Program-made: the position numbers and the translations under genes
Notes under the pieces: model-generated
Told to the model about the DNA's origin: nothing
Databases searched by the model: none
Seen by the model: the letters and a program-made list of their open reading frames with translations, nothing else
From: DATMER01 sp963844885
Lineage (GTDB): Bacteria; Acidobacteriota; Thermoanaerobaculia; Multivoradales; UBA5704
Assembly: GCA_963844885.1 (NCBI GenBank)
Contig: CAWJQA010000006.1
Span: 1 to 64,000, forward strand
Length of the DNA: 64,000 nt
Direction of reading: 5' to 3'
Shown: in pieces, positions 26,606-35,180 of the stretch
How the letters are laid out: every line of letters starts with the position of its first letter
Position numbering within the stretch: the first letter of the stretch is position 1

Positions 26606-27235
26606 CTACCTGGGTGTCGCCGCAGGAGCGGGTGTCTGATCCCCAAAGTCGACCTTCGGGGCGGTCTCGGCGCCCGGCTGCGACTCGAAGTACGGCCGCG
26701 GCTTGAAGCCGAAAATCGAGGCGAAGAGGTTCGTGGGGAACCGCCGCACCCGGGTGTTGTAATCCTGCGCCACCTCGTTGAACCGCCGCCTTTCCGTGGC
26801 GACGCGGTTCTCGGTCCCTTCGAGCTGCACCATCAGATCCTGGAAGCCCTGGACGGAGCGCAGCTCGGGGTAGCGCTCGACGACGACGAGCAGGCGCGAC
26901 AGGGCCGACGAGAGCTGGTCCTGGGCCTGCTGGAACTGGGCGAACTTCTGCGGATCGTTGAGGATCTCGCTGGTCGCCTGCGTGTTGACCTGGCCCACCC
27001 GGGCGCGCGCCTCGACCACGTCGGTGATCGTCTGGCGCTCGAAATTGGCCGAGCCGCGGACCGTGGCCACCAGGTTGGGAACCAGGTCGGCCCGCCTCTG
27101 GTAGACGTTCTCCACCTGCGCCCACTGGGATTCTACCGCCTGCTGCGCGCCGACGAGACCGTTGTAGGAGCCGATACCCCACAGCACCAGCAGCACGAGC
27201 ACGCCGGCAACCGCGATACAACCGATGTTCTTCAT
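26606..27235 (-). CDS. LemA family protein
   Basis: This 209-residue protein has an N-terminal membrane helix (IAVAGVLVLLVLWGIGSYN, about residues 5-24). The LemA helical bundle follows, with family blocks QAVESQWAQVENVYQRRADLVPNLV and ELRSVQGFQDLMVQLEGTENRVATERRRFNE. It is anchored with the bundle outside the cytoplasm. Function in bacteria is poorly defined; it is often linked to TPM_phosphatase genes, none of which is seen here. The start is the ATG at 27235 with GGAGGGTGGAG directly upstream. The C-terminus is a short Pro/Ala-rich tail. Confidence 0.9.
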   Translation of the reverse strand: MKNIGCIAVAGVLVLLVLWGIGSYNGLVGAQQAVESQWAQVENVYQRRADLVPNLVATVRGSANFERQTITDVVEARARVGQVNTQATSEILNDPQKFAQFQQAQDQLSSALSRLLVVVERYPELRSVQGFQDLMVQLEGTENRVATERRRFNEVAQDYNTRVRRFPTNLFASIFGFKPRPYFESQPGAETAPKVDFGDQTPAPAATPR

Positions 27236-27326
27236 CTCCACCCTCCTTCCTCGCACATGATAACCGCTAAGGGCGCGCTAAGGGCGCGGCATGCCGCGCC
27301 CGCGGGACATGTTACAGTCCCCCGCC

Positions 27327-28121
27327 ATGAGGCAGTACCTGGACCTGCTCCGGCACATTCTCGACCATGGCGTCGAAAAGGGGGACAGGACCGGCACCGG
27401 CACGCTGAGCGTGTTCGGCCACCAGATGCGCTTCGACCTCGCGCAGGGCTTCCCGCTGCTGACCACGAAGAAGCTCCACGTCCGCTCCATCGTCTACGAG
27501 CTCCTCTGGTTCCTCGCCGGCAGCACCAACGTCGCTGACCTCCACGAGCACGGCGTGACCATCTGGGACGAGTGGGCGGACGAAGCCGGCGAGCTCGGCC
27601 CGGTCTACGGCCGGCAGTGGCGCGCGTGGCCCACCCCGGACGGCGGCAGTATCGATCAAATCTCCCTCGTGATCGACCAGATCCGGCGCGACCCCGACTC
27701 CCGGCGCCACGTCGTGAGCGCCTGGAACGTGGCCGAGCTGGACCGCATGAAGCTCCCGCCCTGCCATGCGCTGTTCCAGTTCTGGGTGGCGGACGGCCGC
27801 CTCTCCTGCCAGCTCTACCAGCGCAGCGCCGACGTGTTCCTCGGCGTGCCGTTCAACATCGCCTCCTACGCCCTGCTCACGATGATGGTGGCCCGGGTCT
27901 GCGGCTTGGAGCCGGCCGAATTCATCCACACGCTGGGCGACGCCCACCTCTACCTCAACCACCTGGAACAGGCCCGGCTCCAGCTCACCCGCGAGCCCCG
28001 GCCGCTGCCGCGGATGGAGATCGATCCGAAGGTGACGTCGATCTTCGGCTATCGCTACGAGGACTTCCGTCTCGAAGCGTACGATCCGCATCCCGCGATC
28101 AAGGCGCCCATCGCCATATGA
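27327..28121 (+). CDS. thyA: thymidylate synthase
   Basis: This 264-residue protein has exactly the size of E. coli ThyA. It methylates dUMP to dTMP using methylene-tetrahydrofolate, giving dihydrofolate. Visible marks are the folate/phosphate Arg loop (GVEKGDRTGTGTLSVFG), the catalytic Cys in LPPCHALFQFWV, the second phosphate Arg pair in RRDPDSRRHV, QRSADVFLGVPFNIASYALL, and the dUMP-binding HTLGDAHLYLNHLEQ. The start is the ATG at 27327, giving the usual MRQYLDLL. Its stop overlaps the folA start (ATGA at 28118-28121), coupling the enzyme that makes dihydrofolate to the one that recycles it. Confidence 0.97.
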   Translation: MRQYLDLLRHILDHGVEKGDRTGTGTLSVFGHQMRFDLAQGFPLLTTKKLHVRSIVYELLWFLAGSTNVADLHEHGVTIWDEWADEAGELGPVYGRQWRAWPTPDGGSIDQISLVIDQIRRDPDSRRHVVSAWNVAELDRMKLPPCHALFQFWVADGRLSCQLYQRSADVFLGVPFNIASYALLTMMVARVCGLEPAEFIHTLGDAHLYLNHLEQARLQLTREPRPLPRMEIDPKVTSIFGYRYEDFRLEAYDPHPAIKAPIAI

Positions 28122-28633
28122 TCACCTTGATCGCGGCCATGGGCCGCAACCGGGCCATCGGCCTGGATAACCGTCTCCCGTGGCACATCCCCGAGGATCT
28201 CCGCCGCTTCCGGCGGCTGACCCTGGGCCACGTGCTCGTCCTGGGACGCAAGACGTTCGAGTCGATCGGCAACCGCCCCCTGATCGGACGTACCCTCGTC
28301 GTGGTGAGTCGCCGGAGTCTCCAGGAGACTGAGACACAGCAGGGCGTCGAACGGGCCGGCTCGGTCGAGGAGGCGCTCGCCCTGGCCACGAAGATCTCGG
28401 CAGCCGGCGGCTGCGGCGAGATTTTCGTCGCGGGCGGCGCGGAAATCTATCGCCAGACGCTGCCGGTCGCGGACCGGCTCCAACTCACGATCATCGAGGA
28501 AGACTTTCCAGGCGATGCGTACTTTCCCGACTACGACCCCACGCAGTGGACACTCGTGGAGCGCGAAGACCACGAGCCGGCCGCGGGCACCCCTTTCCGC
28601 TGGTCCTTCCAGGTTCTCGACCGGAAGACGTGA
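28118..28633 (+). CDS. folA: dihydrofolate reductase
   Basis: This 171-residue protein reduces dihydrofolate to tetrahydrofolate with NADPH. Marks: MITLIAAMGRNRAIGLDNRLPWHIPEDLRRF (N-terminal substrate loop with the Trp and, in place of the usual Asp, the Glu of PEDL), LGRKTFESIG (cofactor loop) and IFVAGGAEIYRQTLP. The ATG overlaps the thyA stop by four bases. Downstream, a GerMN-type gene starts near or inside the end of this gene. Confidence 0.96.
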   Translation: MITLIAAMGRNRAIGLDNRLPWHIPEDLRRFRRLTLGHVLVLGRKTFESIGNRPLIGRTLVVVSRRSLQETETQQGVERAGSVEEALALATKISAAGGCGEIFVAGGAEIYRQTLPVADRLQLTIIEEDFPGDAYFPDYDPTQWTLVEREDHEPAAGTPFRWSFQVLDRKT

Positions 28634-29144
28634 GCCCGTCCGCTGCGTCCGCTGGATATGGCTCGCGCTGCTGGTCGCCCTGTCGTGCAACGCCGGCGAC
28701 TCGATGCCGGAGCTGAAGGCCGGCACCGTAACCGAGCGGGTGCCGGTCTTCCTGATCGCCCTCCAAGACGGCGGTGTGGACGGTCGCCGCATCGGCTGCG
28801 GAGACAGCGCCGTAGCCGTCGAGGTTCCGCTGGAGCGGCGGCAGGCCGCGCTGCCGGGAGCTCTCGACGCCCTGCTGTCGATGAAGCAGGATTACGACAC
28901 CAGGAGCGGCCTTTACAACGCCCTCCACGCCTCGCGCCTGGAGGTCGAGCGGATCGACCGGACCGGCGCGGAGGTGAAAATCTACCTCAAGGGATATCTG
29001 GAGATCGGGGGCGAGTGCGACCGTCCGCGCGTCCTCGCCCAGCTCACGGAGACGGCCCTCCAGTTCCCGGACGTGCAGCGGGCCACCTTCTCTCTGGAAG
29101 GCAAGCCGCTGGCGGGCCCGTCGGGGCTGCTGTCGGGCCGGTAG
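28515..29144 (+). CDS. GerMN-domain lipoprotein, start uncertain
   Basis: The confident part runs from about 28635. A hydrophobic segment WIWLALLVALSC has a lipobox-like ALSC, followed by a GerMN-like domain (VPVFLIALQDG ... AVEVPLERRQAALPGALDALL ... LEVERIDRTGAEVKIYLKG ... RVLAQLTETALQFPDVQRATF). The only in-frame starts are the ATG at 28515, which would overlap folA by 119 bases with unlikely sequence, and the ATG at 28704, which would remove the lipobox. The natural start is probably near the GTGA at the folA stop, which is one frame off, so a one-base indel there is likely. GerMN proteins bind peptidoglycan or partner proteins at the envelope; the role here is unknown. Confidence 0.65.
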   Translation: MRTFPTTTPRSGHSWSAKTTSRPRAPLSAGPSRFSTGRREPVRCVRWIWLALLVALSCNAGDSMPELKAGTVTERVPVFLIALQDGGVDGRRIGCGDSAVAVEVPLERRQAALPGALDALLSMKQDYDTRSGLYNALHASRLEVERIDRTGAEVKIYLKGYLEIGGECDRPRVLAQLTETALQFPDVQRATFSLEGKPLAGPSGLLSGR

Positions 29145-29147
29145 CGT

Positions 29148-29924
29148 CTACCTCTGCAGGGTGAAGTTGACGGTGAGGTTGAAGTAGACCTTCACCGGGC
29201 GGCCGTGCAGGGTGGCCGGCTCGAACCGCCAGGTTCTCACGGCTTCCATGGCGGCCAGGTCGAGCCCCATGGGCTGGCCGCGGACGAGCTGGACGTCGGT
29301 GACGTAGCCGCGCTCGTCGATCACCGCCCGCAAGATCACCACGCCTTCGACGTGCGCCTTCCGGGCCTGCTCGGTGTAGCGCGGCTGGGTCCGCACCAGA
29401 ACCTCGGGCCGCGTCACGGCGCCGCCCACCTGGATCGGCGCGTCGTCGGCCGGCGCCGGCACGATCGTGGGGATGGTTGGACCCACAGGGCCGGTACTGT
29501 GATCGACGCCGAAGTCCGGATCGCCGCCGTCGACGCCATGGATGGAGCCGCGGGGGTCGCCGCCCGGCGGCAGGCCAGAGACGTCGTTCACCACCCGCGA
29601 CTCGCTCTGCGGCTTCAGATCGAGGTCCGCGGTCTGCTGCGGCTGCACCGCCTGCTGCGGCACGACCGGCTTGACGTCGGGCTTCGTCTCGGGCTTCGTC
29701 TCCGGCCTCCCGCTGCCCAGCGGGGGCGGTGGCGGAGGCGGCGCCATGGCCACGAAGAAGACGTCGTTCGTCGGCGGCGCCGGCACCGCTTCGACCTGCC
29801 AGTAGCTCGCGAGCGTGAAGACGGCGAACGCGCCCACGTGGAGCGCGATGGCCGCGGGGAGAGAGAGCCAGCGCCGGCGGGAAGGCTTCGTCGCTGCCAG
29901 ACCGATCAGTGAGTGCTCGAACAT
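29148..29924 (-). CDS. TonB-like energy transducer
   Basis: This is a 258-residue protein. It has a cytoplasmic N-terminus, one membrane helix (about residues 20-42), a Pro/Lys/Glu-rich periplasmic spacer (SGRPETKPETKPDVKPVVP) and a C-terminal TonB domain (about 165-258) with RYTEQARKAHVEGVVILRAVIDERGYV and AAMEAVRTWRFEPATLHGRPV. TonB links the inner-membrane proton-driven ExbBD motor to outer-membrane receptors; neither is present in this window. The start is the ATG at 29924, seven bases after GGAGG. It is convergent with the GerMN gene, with only 3 bp between the stops. Confidence 0.9.
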   Translation of the reverse strand: MFEHSLIGLAATKPSRRRWLSLPAAIALHVGAFAVFTLASYWQVEAVPAPPTNDVFFVAMAPPPPPPPLGSGRPETKPETKPDVKPVVPQQAVQPQQTADLDLKPQSESRVVNDVSGLPPGGDPRGSIHGVDGGDPDFGVDHSTGPVGPTIPTIVPAPADDAPIQVGGAVTRPEVLVRTQPRYTEQARKAHVEGVVILRAVIDERGYVTDVQLVRGQPMGLDLAAMEAVRTWRFEPATLHGRPVKVYFNLTVNFTLQR

Positions 29925-30045
29925 TTTCGGCACCTCCGGAGTCAGGATTTTGATCGTTCCACCTCGGTCACCCGCCGGGGTGGGTCCATCTGGAGCGCTC
30001 CTACCTGATTAGAGGGGGGATGGGGCGGGAAAGTTCCTGGAAGGA

Positions 30046-30131
30046 AAAGGACATAAAGGACATAAACGACTCAAAGGACGCCGCCCGCCGTCCTTTGGGT
30101 CCTTTGGGTCGTTTATGTCCTTTATGTCCTT
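30046..30131. repeat. AAAGGAC heptamer-array hairpin element, copy 2
   Basis: Left arm 30046-30079 (AAAGGACATAAAGGACATAA, then further units) pairs with right arm 30090-30131. It is the same family as 17918-18015. The epimerase gene's TAA stop (30122-30124 on the minus strand) is inside the array. It lies between the epimerase stop and the TonB start, both on the minus strand, so it follows one gene and precedes the next. Confidence 0.75.
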
Positions 30132-31057
30132 GACCGGAACCACGCCGCGGTGCGCTCGAGCCCCTGGCGCAGCGGCAGCGGATCGGGCCAGCCGAGCTCG
30201 GCCTGGATCAGGCGGGCGTCCACCACCGAGCGCTGCTGCTCGCCCGGTTTGGCCGGACCGTGTTTCGCTTCCAGACTGCTCCCCGCCGCCCTTGCGAGCT
30301 CGCGGTAGAGGGTGACCACGGAGGTCTCGACACCGGTGCCCACGTTGTAGATGTGGAAGCCGGGCTTCCCCGCCGCCAGCAGGTTCGCCTTCACCACGTC
30401 CGAGACGTGTACGTAGTCGCGCGTCTGGAGACCCTCGCCGTTGATCGTGGGCGCCTGGCCCGCGAGCAGGCGGCTGAGGAAGATCGCCACCACCCCGGCC
30501 TCGCCGTGCGGGTTCTGGCGCTCGCCGTAGACGTTCGCGTAGCGCAGGCAGGTGGCGTCGAGCCCGTAGGCGACGTGGAAGTAGAAGAGGTAGCGCTCGA
30601 ACGACAGCTTGGAGACGCCGTACGGCGACACCGGCCGCGCCGGGTGCTGCTCGTCCGCCGGGAAGCGGTCCTGCTCGCCGTAGATGGCGCCGCCGGTCGA
30701 GGCGAAAAGGATCTGCCGGACGCCTCCTTGCCGCGCCGCCTCCACCAGGTTCAGGCTGCCCAGGATGTTCACGTCCGCGTCGAAGGCGGGGTTCTCGACG
30801 GAGCGCCGCACGTCCATCTGCGCGGCGTGATGGACCAGGACGTCGATGCCGGAGCCGCGCACCAGCGCCGCGGCCTCGAGCGAGCGGATGTCGTGGACGT
30901 GAAGCTCGGCGCCGGCAGGGACGTTCTCCCGCTTCCCGCCGGACAGGTCGTCGAGGATCAGGACCCGGTCGCCGCGGGAGAGAAAGGCTTCGGCGAGGTG
31001 GGAGCCGATGAAACCGGCGCCGCCGGTGATGCATACGGTCTGTTTCAAGCTCGTCAT
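30122..31057 (-). CDS. NAD-dependent nucleotide-sugar epimerase/dehydratase (GalE-like)
   Basis: This 311-residue extended SDR has the NAD-binding motif CITGGAGFIGSHLAEAFL at residues 9-26, LDDLSGGKRENVP, HHAAQMDVRRSVENP, and the catalytic Ser/Thr-Tyr-Lys set FASTGGAIYGE and PYGVSKLSFERYL. The QNPHGEAGVVAIF and DYVHVSDVV blocks are those of UDP-glucose/GlcNAc 4-epimerases. It probably supplies a UDP-sugar to the glycan locus that follows. It is the last gene of a minus-strand group with 31079-32662 and 32672-34108. Its C-terminus (RSRT, stop) is encoded by the start of the heptamer repeat, as is the end of wecB (GERT, stop). Confidence 0.92.
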   Translation of the reverse strand: MTSLKQTVCITGGAGFIGSHLAEAFLSRGDRVLILDDLSGGKRENVPAGAELHVHDIRSLEAAALVRGSGIDVLVHHAAQMDVRRSVENPAFDADVNILGSLNLVEAARQGGVRQILFASTGGAIYGEQDRFPADEQHPARPVSPYGVSKLSFERYLFYFHVAYGLDATCLRYANVYGERQNPHGEAGVVAIFLSRLLAGQAPTINGEGLQTRDYVHVSDVVKANLLAAGKPGFHIYNVGTGVETSVVTLYRELARAAGSSLEAKHGPAKPGEQQRSVVDARLIQAELGWPDPLPLRQGLERTAAWFRSRT

Positions 31058-31078
31058 GGGATCGAAGAGTATAGTAGG

Positions 31079-32662
31079 TCAGGGCCGTGGAAGATCGTTG
31101 CGGATCGCCCGCGCCACCTCGGTCAGCAACGGCCCGCCGGTCGCCTTCGAGGTGTAGATGAGCACGGTGCCGAGATCCTTCTGCCGGTAGAGCTTGGGCA
31201 GGAACGCGATCTGGCGCATGTCCTCCGCCGGAACCTCGTTGCCGGCGAGGACCGCGATGGGTACGCCGTCCCAGCGCTGCGGCCGCCAGATGTGGTCCGT
31301 GGGGCCGCTCCGCAGTGCGATGGCCCAGATCGGCCGGCGGTCGCCGCGCTCCCAGCGTACTACGTCGGCATGAAAGACCGCGGGCCACGTGCGCCAGTAG
31401 CCGCCGAGAAGATGGTTGCTGCCGGACGCCAGGAGCGCCTCGGTGGCGCCGCCCAGCACGTCGATTGAAGCGCGCGCCCGCGCCACTGAAGGCTCACCGT
31501 ACCTCCAGGCGAGCGCCGGGATCAAGAGCAGCAGCGCAACGACGTTCGCGGCCCGCTGCCAGCGCGCCGGCCGGCCCTCCAGCAGGACCACCAGGAGGAG
31601 GGCCGGAGCGAGCATGCCCAGGGCGAGTAGCTCGATCGACACGTAGCGCAGGCTCCACCGGTTGATCTGCGCCCAGTACGTCGTCCCCATGGCGCCCAGA
31701 TCCGCCAACGCCGCCGCCACGAGGCACAGCCCCACGGCCATGGGGAATCTCCAATCCCGCCAATCCCGCCAATCCCGCCGATACTGCCGATCCCGCCGAC
31801 TCCAGGAGCGGCTGCCGATCACGCTCGCGGCGATCACCACCACGAGCAGGGCCAGGCCGGCGATCGCGAGAGCGGGTGAAAGATACCTCACCGACCGCGA
31901 GAACAGCGACGTCCACGCCCTCAGCCAGACCCCCGGCCGTGCCGCGCCGAACGCCGTGCTCCGCCGGTACTCCGAAAGCCACGAGAGCACCATGCTGACG
32001 TCGAAGGCTCCGAACAGCGCGAACATCTTCAGCACCACCCGCCGCTCCGGCCGCAACCGCCAGCGATTGGACTCCCTCCCGGGCTCCGTCCCGGAGTCAA
32101 TCCCCACCGCGTGCCGGACCCAGATCAGGGGCAGGAGCCAGAACAGCGTCGTGGCCGAGATCCAGAAGCCGAGCAGGAGCAGCCCGAGCCCGGCCAGCAC
32201 CCGTCCACGGCCGCCGCGGTCGATCAGCACGATCCCGCCCAGGCTCAGGGCGATCGCCTGCCCGTACGGCTGCATCTGCTGAAACGCGTGGTCGTCCATC
32301 CCCTTCCCCGCCACCCAGAGCGCCAGCGTCACCGCTCCCACCGCCGGCCAGTAGCGCCGCGGGATCACCACCCTGGCCATCAGGAAGAACGCCGCCGCCA
32401 GCGCCAGCAGCCGCAGCGCCACCTGCACGAGCAGGTGGTGGAACGGGCTGTGGACCGCCAGGCTGAAAAGCGGGATCAGCGAGCCGTAGCGGTTCTGTTC
32501 CCAGAAGAACGGCGTCCAGAGATACAGGCCCGACAGGACCGGGATCAGCGAGTCGCTGGTGTGGAAGCCGTGCAGCGGCGACAGATCCATCCAGAGCGCG
32601 ACGAGGACGGCGGCGAGACCGGCGGCGCCGGTCCAGACCCTCCGCTCGACGTTCTCGCTCAT
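31079..32662 (-). CDS. polytopic membrane protein of the glycan locus
   Basis: This 527-residue protein has about ten membrane helices and a C-terminal soluble part (from about 400). The N-terminal loop FHTSDSLIPVLSGLYLWTPFFWEQNRYG, with an acidic residue after the first helix, recalls GT-C glycosyltransferases or related membrane transferases, but no signature is decisive. An Arg/Trp/Asp stretch (RRDWRDWRDWRF) is encoded by tandem 9-bp repeats (AATCCCGCC units, about 31747-31785 on the plus strand), a site prone to expansion. It lies between the epimerase and a GT2-methyltransferase, 9 bp from the latter, so it is one transcript. A role in lipid-linked sugar transfer is an inference. Confidence 0.75.
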   Translation of the reverse strand: MSENVERRVWTGAAGLAAVLVALWMDLSPLHGFHTSDSLIPVLSGLYLWTPFFWEQNRYGSLIPLFSLAVHSPFHHLLVQVALRLLALAAAFFLMARVVIPRRYWPAVGAVTLALWVAGKGMDDHAFQQMQPYGQAIALSLGGIVLIDRGGRGRVLAGLGLLLLGFWISATTLFWLLPLIWVRHAVGIDSGTEPGRESNRWRLRPERRVVLKMFALFGAFDVSMVLSWLSEYRRSTAFGAARPGVWLRAWTSLFSRSVRYLSPALAIAGLALLVVVIAASVIGSRSWSRRDRQYRRDWRDWRDWRFPMAVGLCLVAAALADLGAMGTTYWAQINRWSLRYVSIELLALGMLAPALLLVVLLEGRPARWQRAANVVALLLLIPALAWRYGEPSVARARASIDVLGGATEALLASGSNHLLGGYWRTWPAVFHADVVRWERGDRRPIWAIALRSGPTDHIWRPQRWDGVPIAVLAGNEVPAEDMRQIAFLPKLYRQKDLGTVLIYTSKATGGPLLTEVARAIRNDLPRP

Positions 32663-32671
32663 CGCGCCTTG

Positions 32672-34108
32672 TCAGGCGGGGCGGGTGGCGACGGCGATGA
32701 TCCCGAGGCCCCGGCCTGGAACGAACGAATCGACCCGCCTCAGCATCGGAACGAGCATGTTGAAGATCTTGAGCTGCACGCGGCTGAAGCTCCGCCGCTT
32801 GAGGATCTTGCCGTTGACGTACCAGCCCGGCACCGCGAAGTGGTTGAAGTCCCGGAACAGCTTCACCTCGAAGCCGGTCTCGCGCAGCTCGTGGGCCAGC
32901 ATCTCCTTGTCGTAGCGGCAGCGGTGGCCGAGCACCTCGTCCAGGCTCGAGTACAGATGCTGCCCCTGAGGCACGTAGAGCACCAGCTTTCCCCCCGGCT
33001 CCAGGGCGCTGTAGATGTTCCGCAGCGACTGCACGGGATCGCGTACGTGCTCCAGCACGTTCAGGCAGACGACCGTGTCGAAGCGGCCCTGCCAGCGCTC
33101 GAAGCAGGCGGGGTCCTCGAGGTCGATGCGGTCGACGTTGAGATAGGGCTTGCCGAGCGCCATGTTCTGGAGGTAGTCCAGATAGTGCGGGTTGATGTCG
33201 CTCGCCACGTAGAGGTCGCGCGGCAGGAGCCAGCTCGTGATGTTGCCGATGCCGGCGCCGATCTCCAGCACCTTGGCGCCGACGTAGGGCTCGATGCTCT
33301 GGGCCATCCAGCGGTTGAAGAGGTTGGCCTTCTCCAGACTGTGGAGGATGTGCGAGCCGTACTCGTCCTCGGCGTAGAGGTCGTCGACCAGCCAGTACTT
33401 GAAGATGGCGCGGAAGGCCTTGACGGCGTCCCTCCAGCCGATCTTCTTGCCCTCGCGGTAGGTGCGGCCGAGGTAGCTGATGGGCACCTCGAAGATGCGG
33501 CACTCGCGCTTGGCGATCTTGGCCGTGATCTCGGGCTCCATGGCGAAGTCGTTCGAGCGGATCGGGATCGACTTCAAGAGCGGCGCCCGGAACATCTTGT
33601 AGCAGGTCTCCATGTCGGTCAGGTTCAGGTCGGTGAACCAGTTGCTCATCGCGGTGAGCAGCCGGTTGCCGAGGGCGTGGCGGTGGTAGAGCACCCGCCG
33701 CCGCTCGCTGGGCAGGAAGCGCGAGCCGTAGACGACGTCGGCGCCGTCCTCCAGGAAGGGGCGGACCAGGCGCGCGTAGTCCTTGGGGTCGTACTCCAGG
33801 TCGGCGTCCTGGAAGAGGATGAGGTCGCCCGTGGCCGCGGCGATGCCCTTGCGGATGGCGCCCCCCTTGCCCTGGTTCTTCTGCTCGAACAGCCGCACCC
33901 GCTCCGGGTGCTCCTCCGCGACCCGGCGCAGCACCTCGGTGGTGCCGTCGGTCGAGCCGTCGTTGACGATGACCACCTCGATCTCGCGCAGCTCGGGGAT
34001 CGAGACCGCCAGGACGCGCTCCACCAGCTCCCGGACGAGGAAGCGTTCGTTGTAGACCGGGATGACGACGCTCAGCTTGAGCCCGGCATCGGATTCGATG
34101 TTCTTCAA
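32672..34108 (-). CDS. bifunctional GT2 glycosyltransferase/SAM methyltransferase
   Basis: This is a protein of about 478 residues. The GT2 domain (about 10-230) has SVVIPVYNERFLVRELVERV, VIVNDGSTDGTTEVL, FQDADLEYDPKDY (DxD metal site) and GSRFLPSERRR, close to dolichyl-phosphate mannosyltransferase types. The methyltransferase domain (about 265-440) has KVLEIGAGIGNITSWLL (SAM site), ASDINPHYLDYL and VCLNVLEHVRDPVQSL. The start is uncertain: TTG 34108 follows GGAGGA, while GTG 34165 adds 19 weak residues. It probably attaches a sugar to a lipid carrier and methylates a related product. It is divergent from the YfhO-like gene, and the two long-form starts are only 3 bp apart. Confidence 0.85.
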   Translation of the reverse strand: MKNIESDAGLKLSVVIPVYNERFLVRELVERVLAVSIPELREIEVVIVNDGSTDGTTEVLRRVAEEHPERVRLFEQKNQGKGGAIRKGIAAATGDLILFQDADLEYDPKDYARLVRPFLEDGADVVYGSRFLPSERRRVLYHRHALGNRLLTAMSNWFTDLNLTDMETCYKMFRAPLLKSIPIRSNDFAMEPEITAKIAKRECRIFEVPISYLGRTYREGKKIGWRDAVKAFRAIFKYWLVDDLYAEDEYGSHILHSLEKANLFNRWMAQSIEPYVGAKVLEIGAGIGNITSWLLPRDLYVASDINPHYLDYLQNMALGKPYLNVDRIDLEDPACFERWQGRFDTVVCLNVLEHVRDPVQSLRNIYSALEPGGKLVLYVPQGQHLYSSLDEVLGHRCRYDKEMLAHELRETGFEVKLFRDFNHFAVPGWYVNGKILKRRSFSRVQLKIFNMLVPMLRRVDSFVPGRGLGIIAVATRPA

Positions 34109-34167
34109 AGGTGGGGGCTCCTCCGTTCGAAACGGCCGGATGGTAGCATAGGCTCGGCCATGCACTT

Positions 34168-35148
34168 GTGAGCGAAAAACATCCGTTCCTCCTGAACCGC
34201 CCGTTTTGGGCGACGGCCCTACTCGCCGGCACCCTGCTCGCCGCCGTGGACTACTGGCCGATATTCCTGGGGAGGGCGCCGCTGCCCGCGGATCTCATTC
34301 TGAGCTTCCCACCTTGGGAACCTGTGCGCGGAGACGCTCCGCTCCACCTCAGCCACGCCGAGATGGGCGACTCCGTCTCAAGTGGCTACGACTTCGTCCT
34401 CAAGGACGTCAGCGACCTCGTAGGCCCCTTCACGGACCTCCCCCAGGGTATGCTCCTCGGAGTCATGCTCTCCGAGCGTGTCGCGGGCTTCCGCGACCGT
34501 CGGCTGGACCTTATGAATGTCAAGTACTTCCTGACCACCCGCACCAACCTCAGCACGGCGAACCTGGAGGCGCAGCCTGACCGCTTCCGTCTGATCTATG
34601 ACCAGGGCCCAGTCCAGGTGTTCGAGAATACGCGCACCCTCCCGCGCGCCTTCCTTGTGCCGCTGAGCGGCGCGCGCGTTCTCCCTCACGGCCAGGCCGT
34701 CCTGAAGCACCTCGAGGATCCAGCCTTCGATCCCGCGACCACGGTCCTCCTGACCGAACCACCGCCGCCCACAGAGGCGCCTGGACAGACTGGCGGACCT
34801 TCCCGCGTCCTCGAAATGGACCTGGGGATCACCCGTCATCGGTTCCGCGTGCGGGTCGGCGAGCCCGCCATTCTGGTCTTCAGTGAGACTGATTACCCAG
34901 GATGGACAGCCTACGTCGACGGGCGGAGGGAGAGACTGCTTCGGGTCGACTATGTCTTCAAGGGGCTTCTTCTGAACCCAGGCGGGCACAAGGTCGAGTT
35001 TGTCTTCGAGTCGCCCACGGTGCGAGCCGGGCTGGCGCTCTCCGCGGTCTCTTTCCTGGTTCTCCTCGGGCTTTGCGTCCCAAGGAACGGCCGGGGACGG
35101 AGGACCGAATCGGCCGGGAATGGTAGCATCGCCCTGGGAGCCCGGTAA
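34168..35148 (+). CDS. YfhO-like membrane protein with apparent internal deletion
   Basis: This is a 326-residue protein starting at GTG 34168. The N-terminus has one membrane helix and the YfhO-type segment YWPIFLGRAPLPADLILSFPPWEP. After about residue 70 it jumps directly to sequence typical of the far C-terminal part (RRLDLMNVKYFLTT, ending FSETDYPGWTAYVDG and a last helix). YfhO-family proteins are usually 700-900 residues with a dozen helices, so about 400-550 residues of polytopic core seem missing without loss of frame. Codon use is less GC-rich at third positions than in neighbours. It may be a naturally deleted pseudogene that stays open, or a specialised short form. YfhO proteins are linked to glycosylation of surface polymers. 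Confidence 0.65.
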   Translation: MSEKHPFLLNRPFWATALLAGTLLAAVDYWPIFLGRAPLPADLILSFPPWEPVRGDAPLHLSHAEMGDSVSSGYDFVLKDVSDLVGPFTDLPQGMLLGVMLSERVAGFRDRRLDLMNVKYFLTTRTNLSTANLEAQPDRFRLIYDQGPVQVFENTRTLPRAFLVPLSGARVLPHGQAVLKHLEDPAFDPATTVLLTEPPPPTEAPGQTGGPSRVLEMDLGITRHRFRVRVGEPAILVFSETDYPGWTAYVDGRRERLLRVDYVFKGLLLNPGGHKVEFVFESPTVRAGLALSAVSFLVLLGLCVPRNGRGRRTESAGNGSIALGAR

Positions 35149-35180
35149 CTGAAAAGCAGTCTGCTATTCTCTCACCCCTG

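Noticed and set aside
32111..34171. 686-codon plus-strand frame
   Set aside because: It is antisense to the membrane protein and GT2-methyltransferase genes; amino acid composition is repetitive and motif-free.
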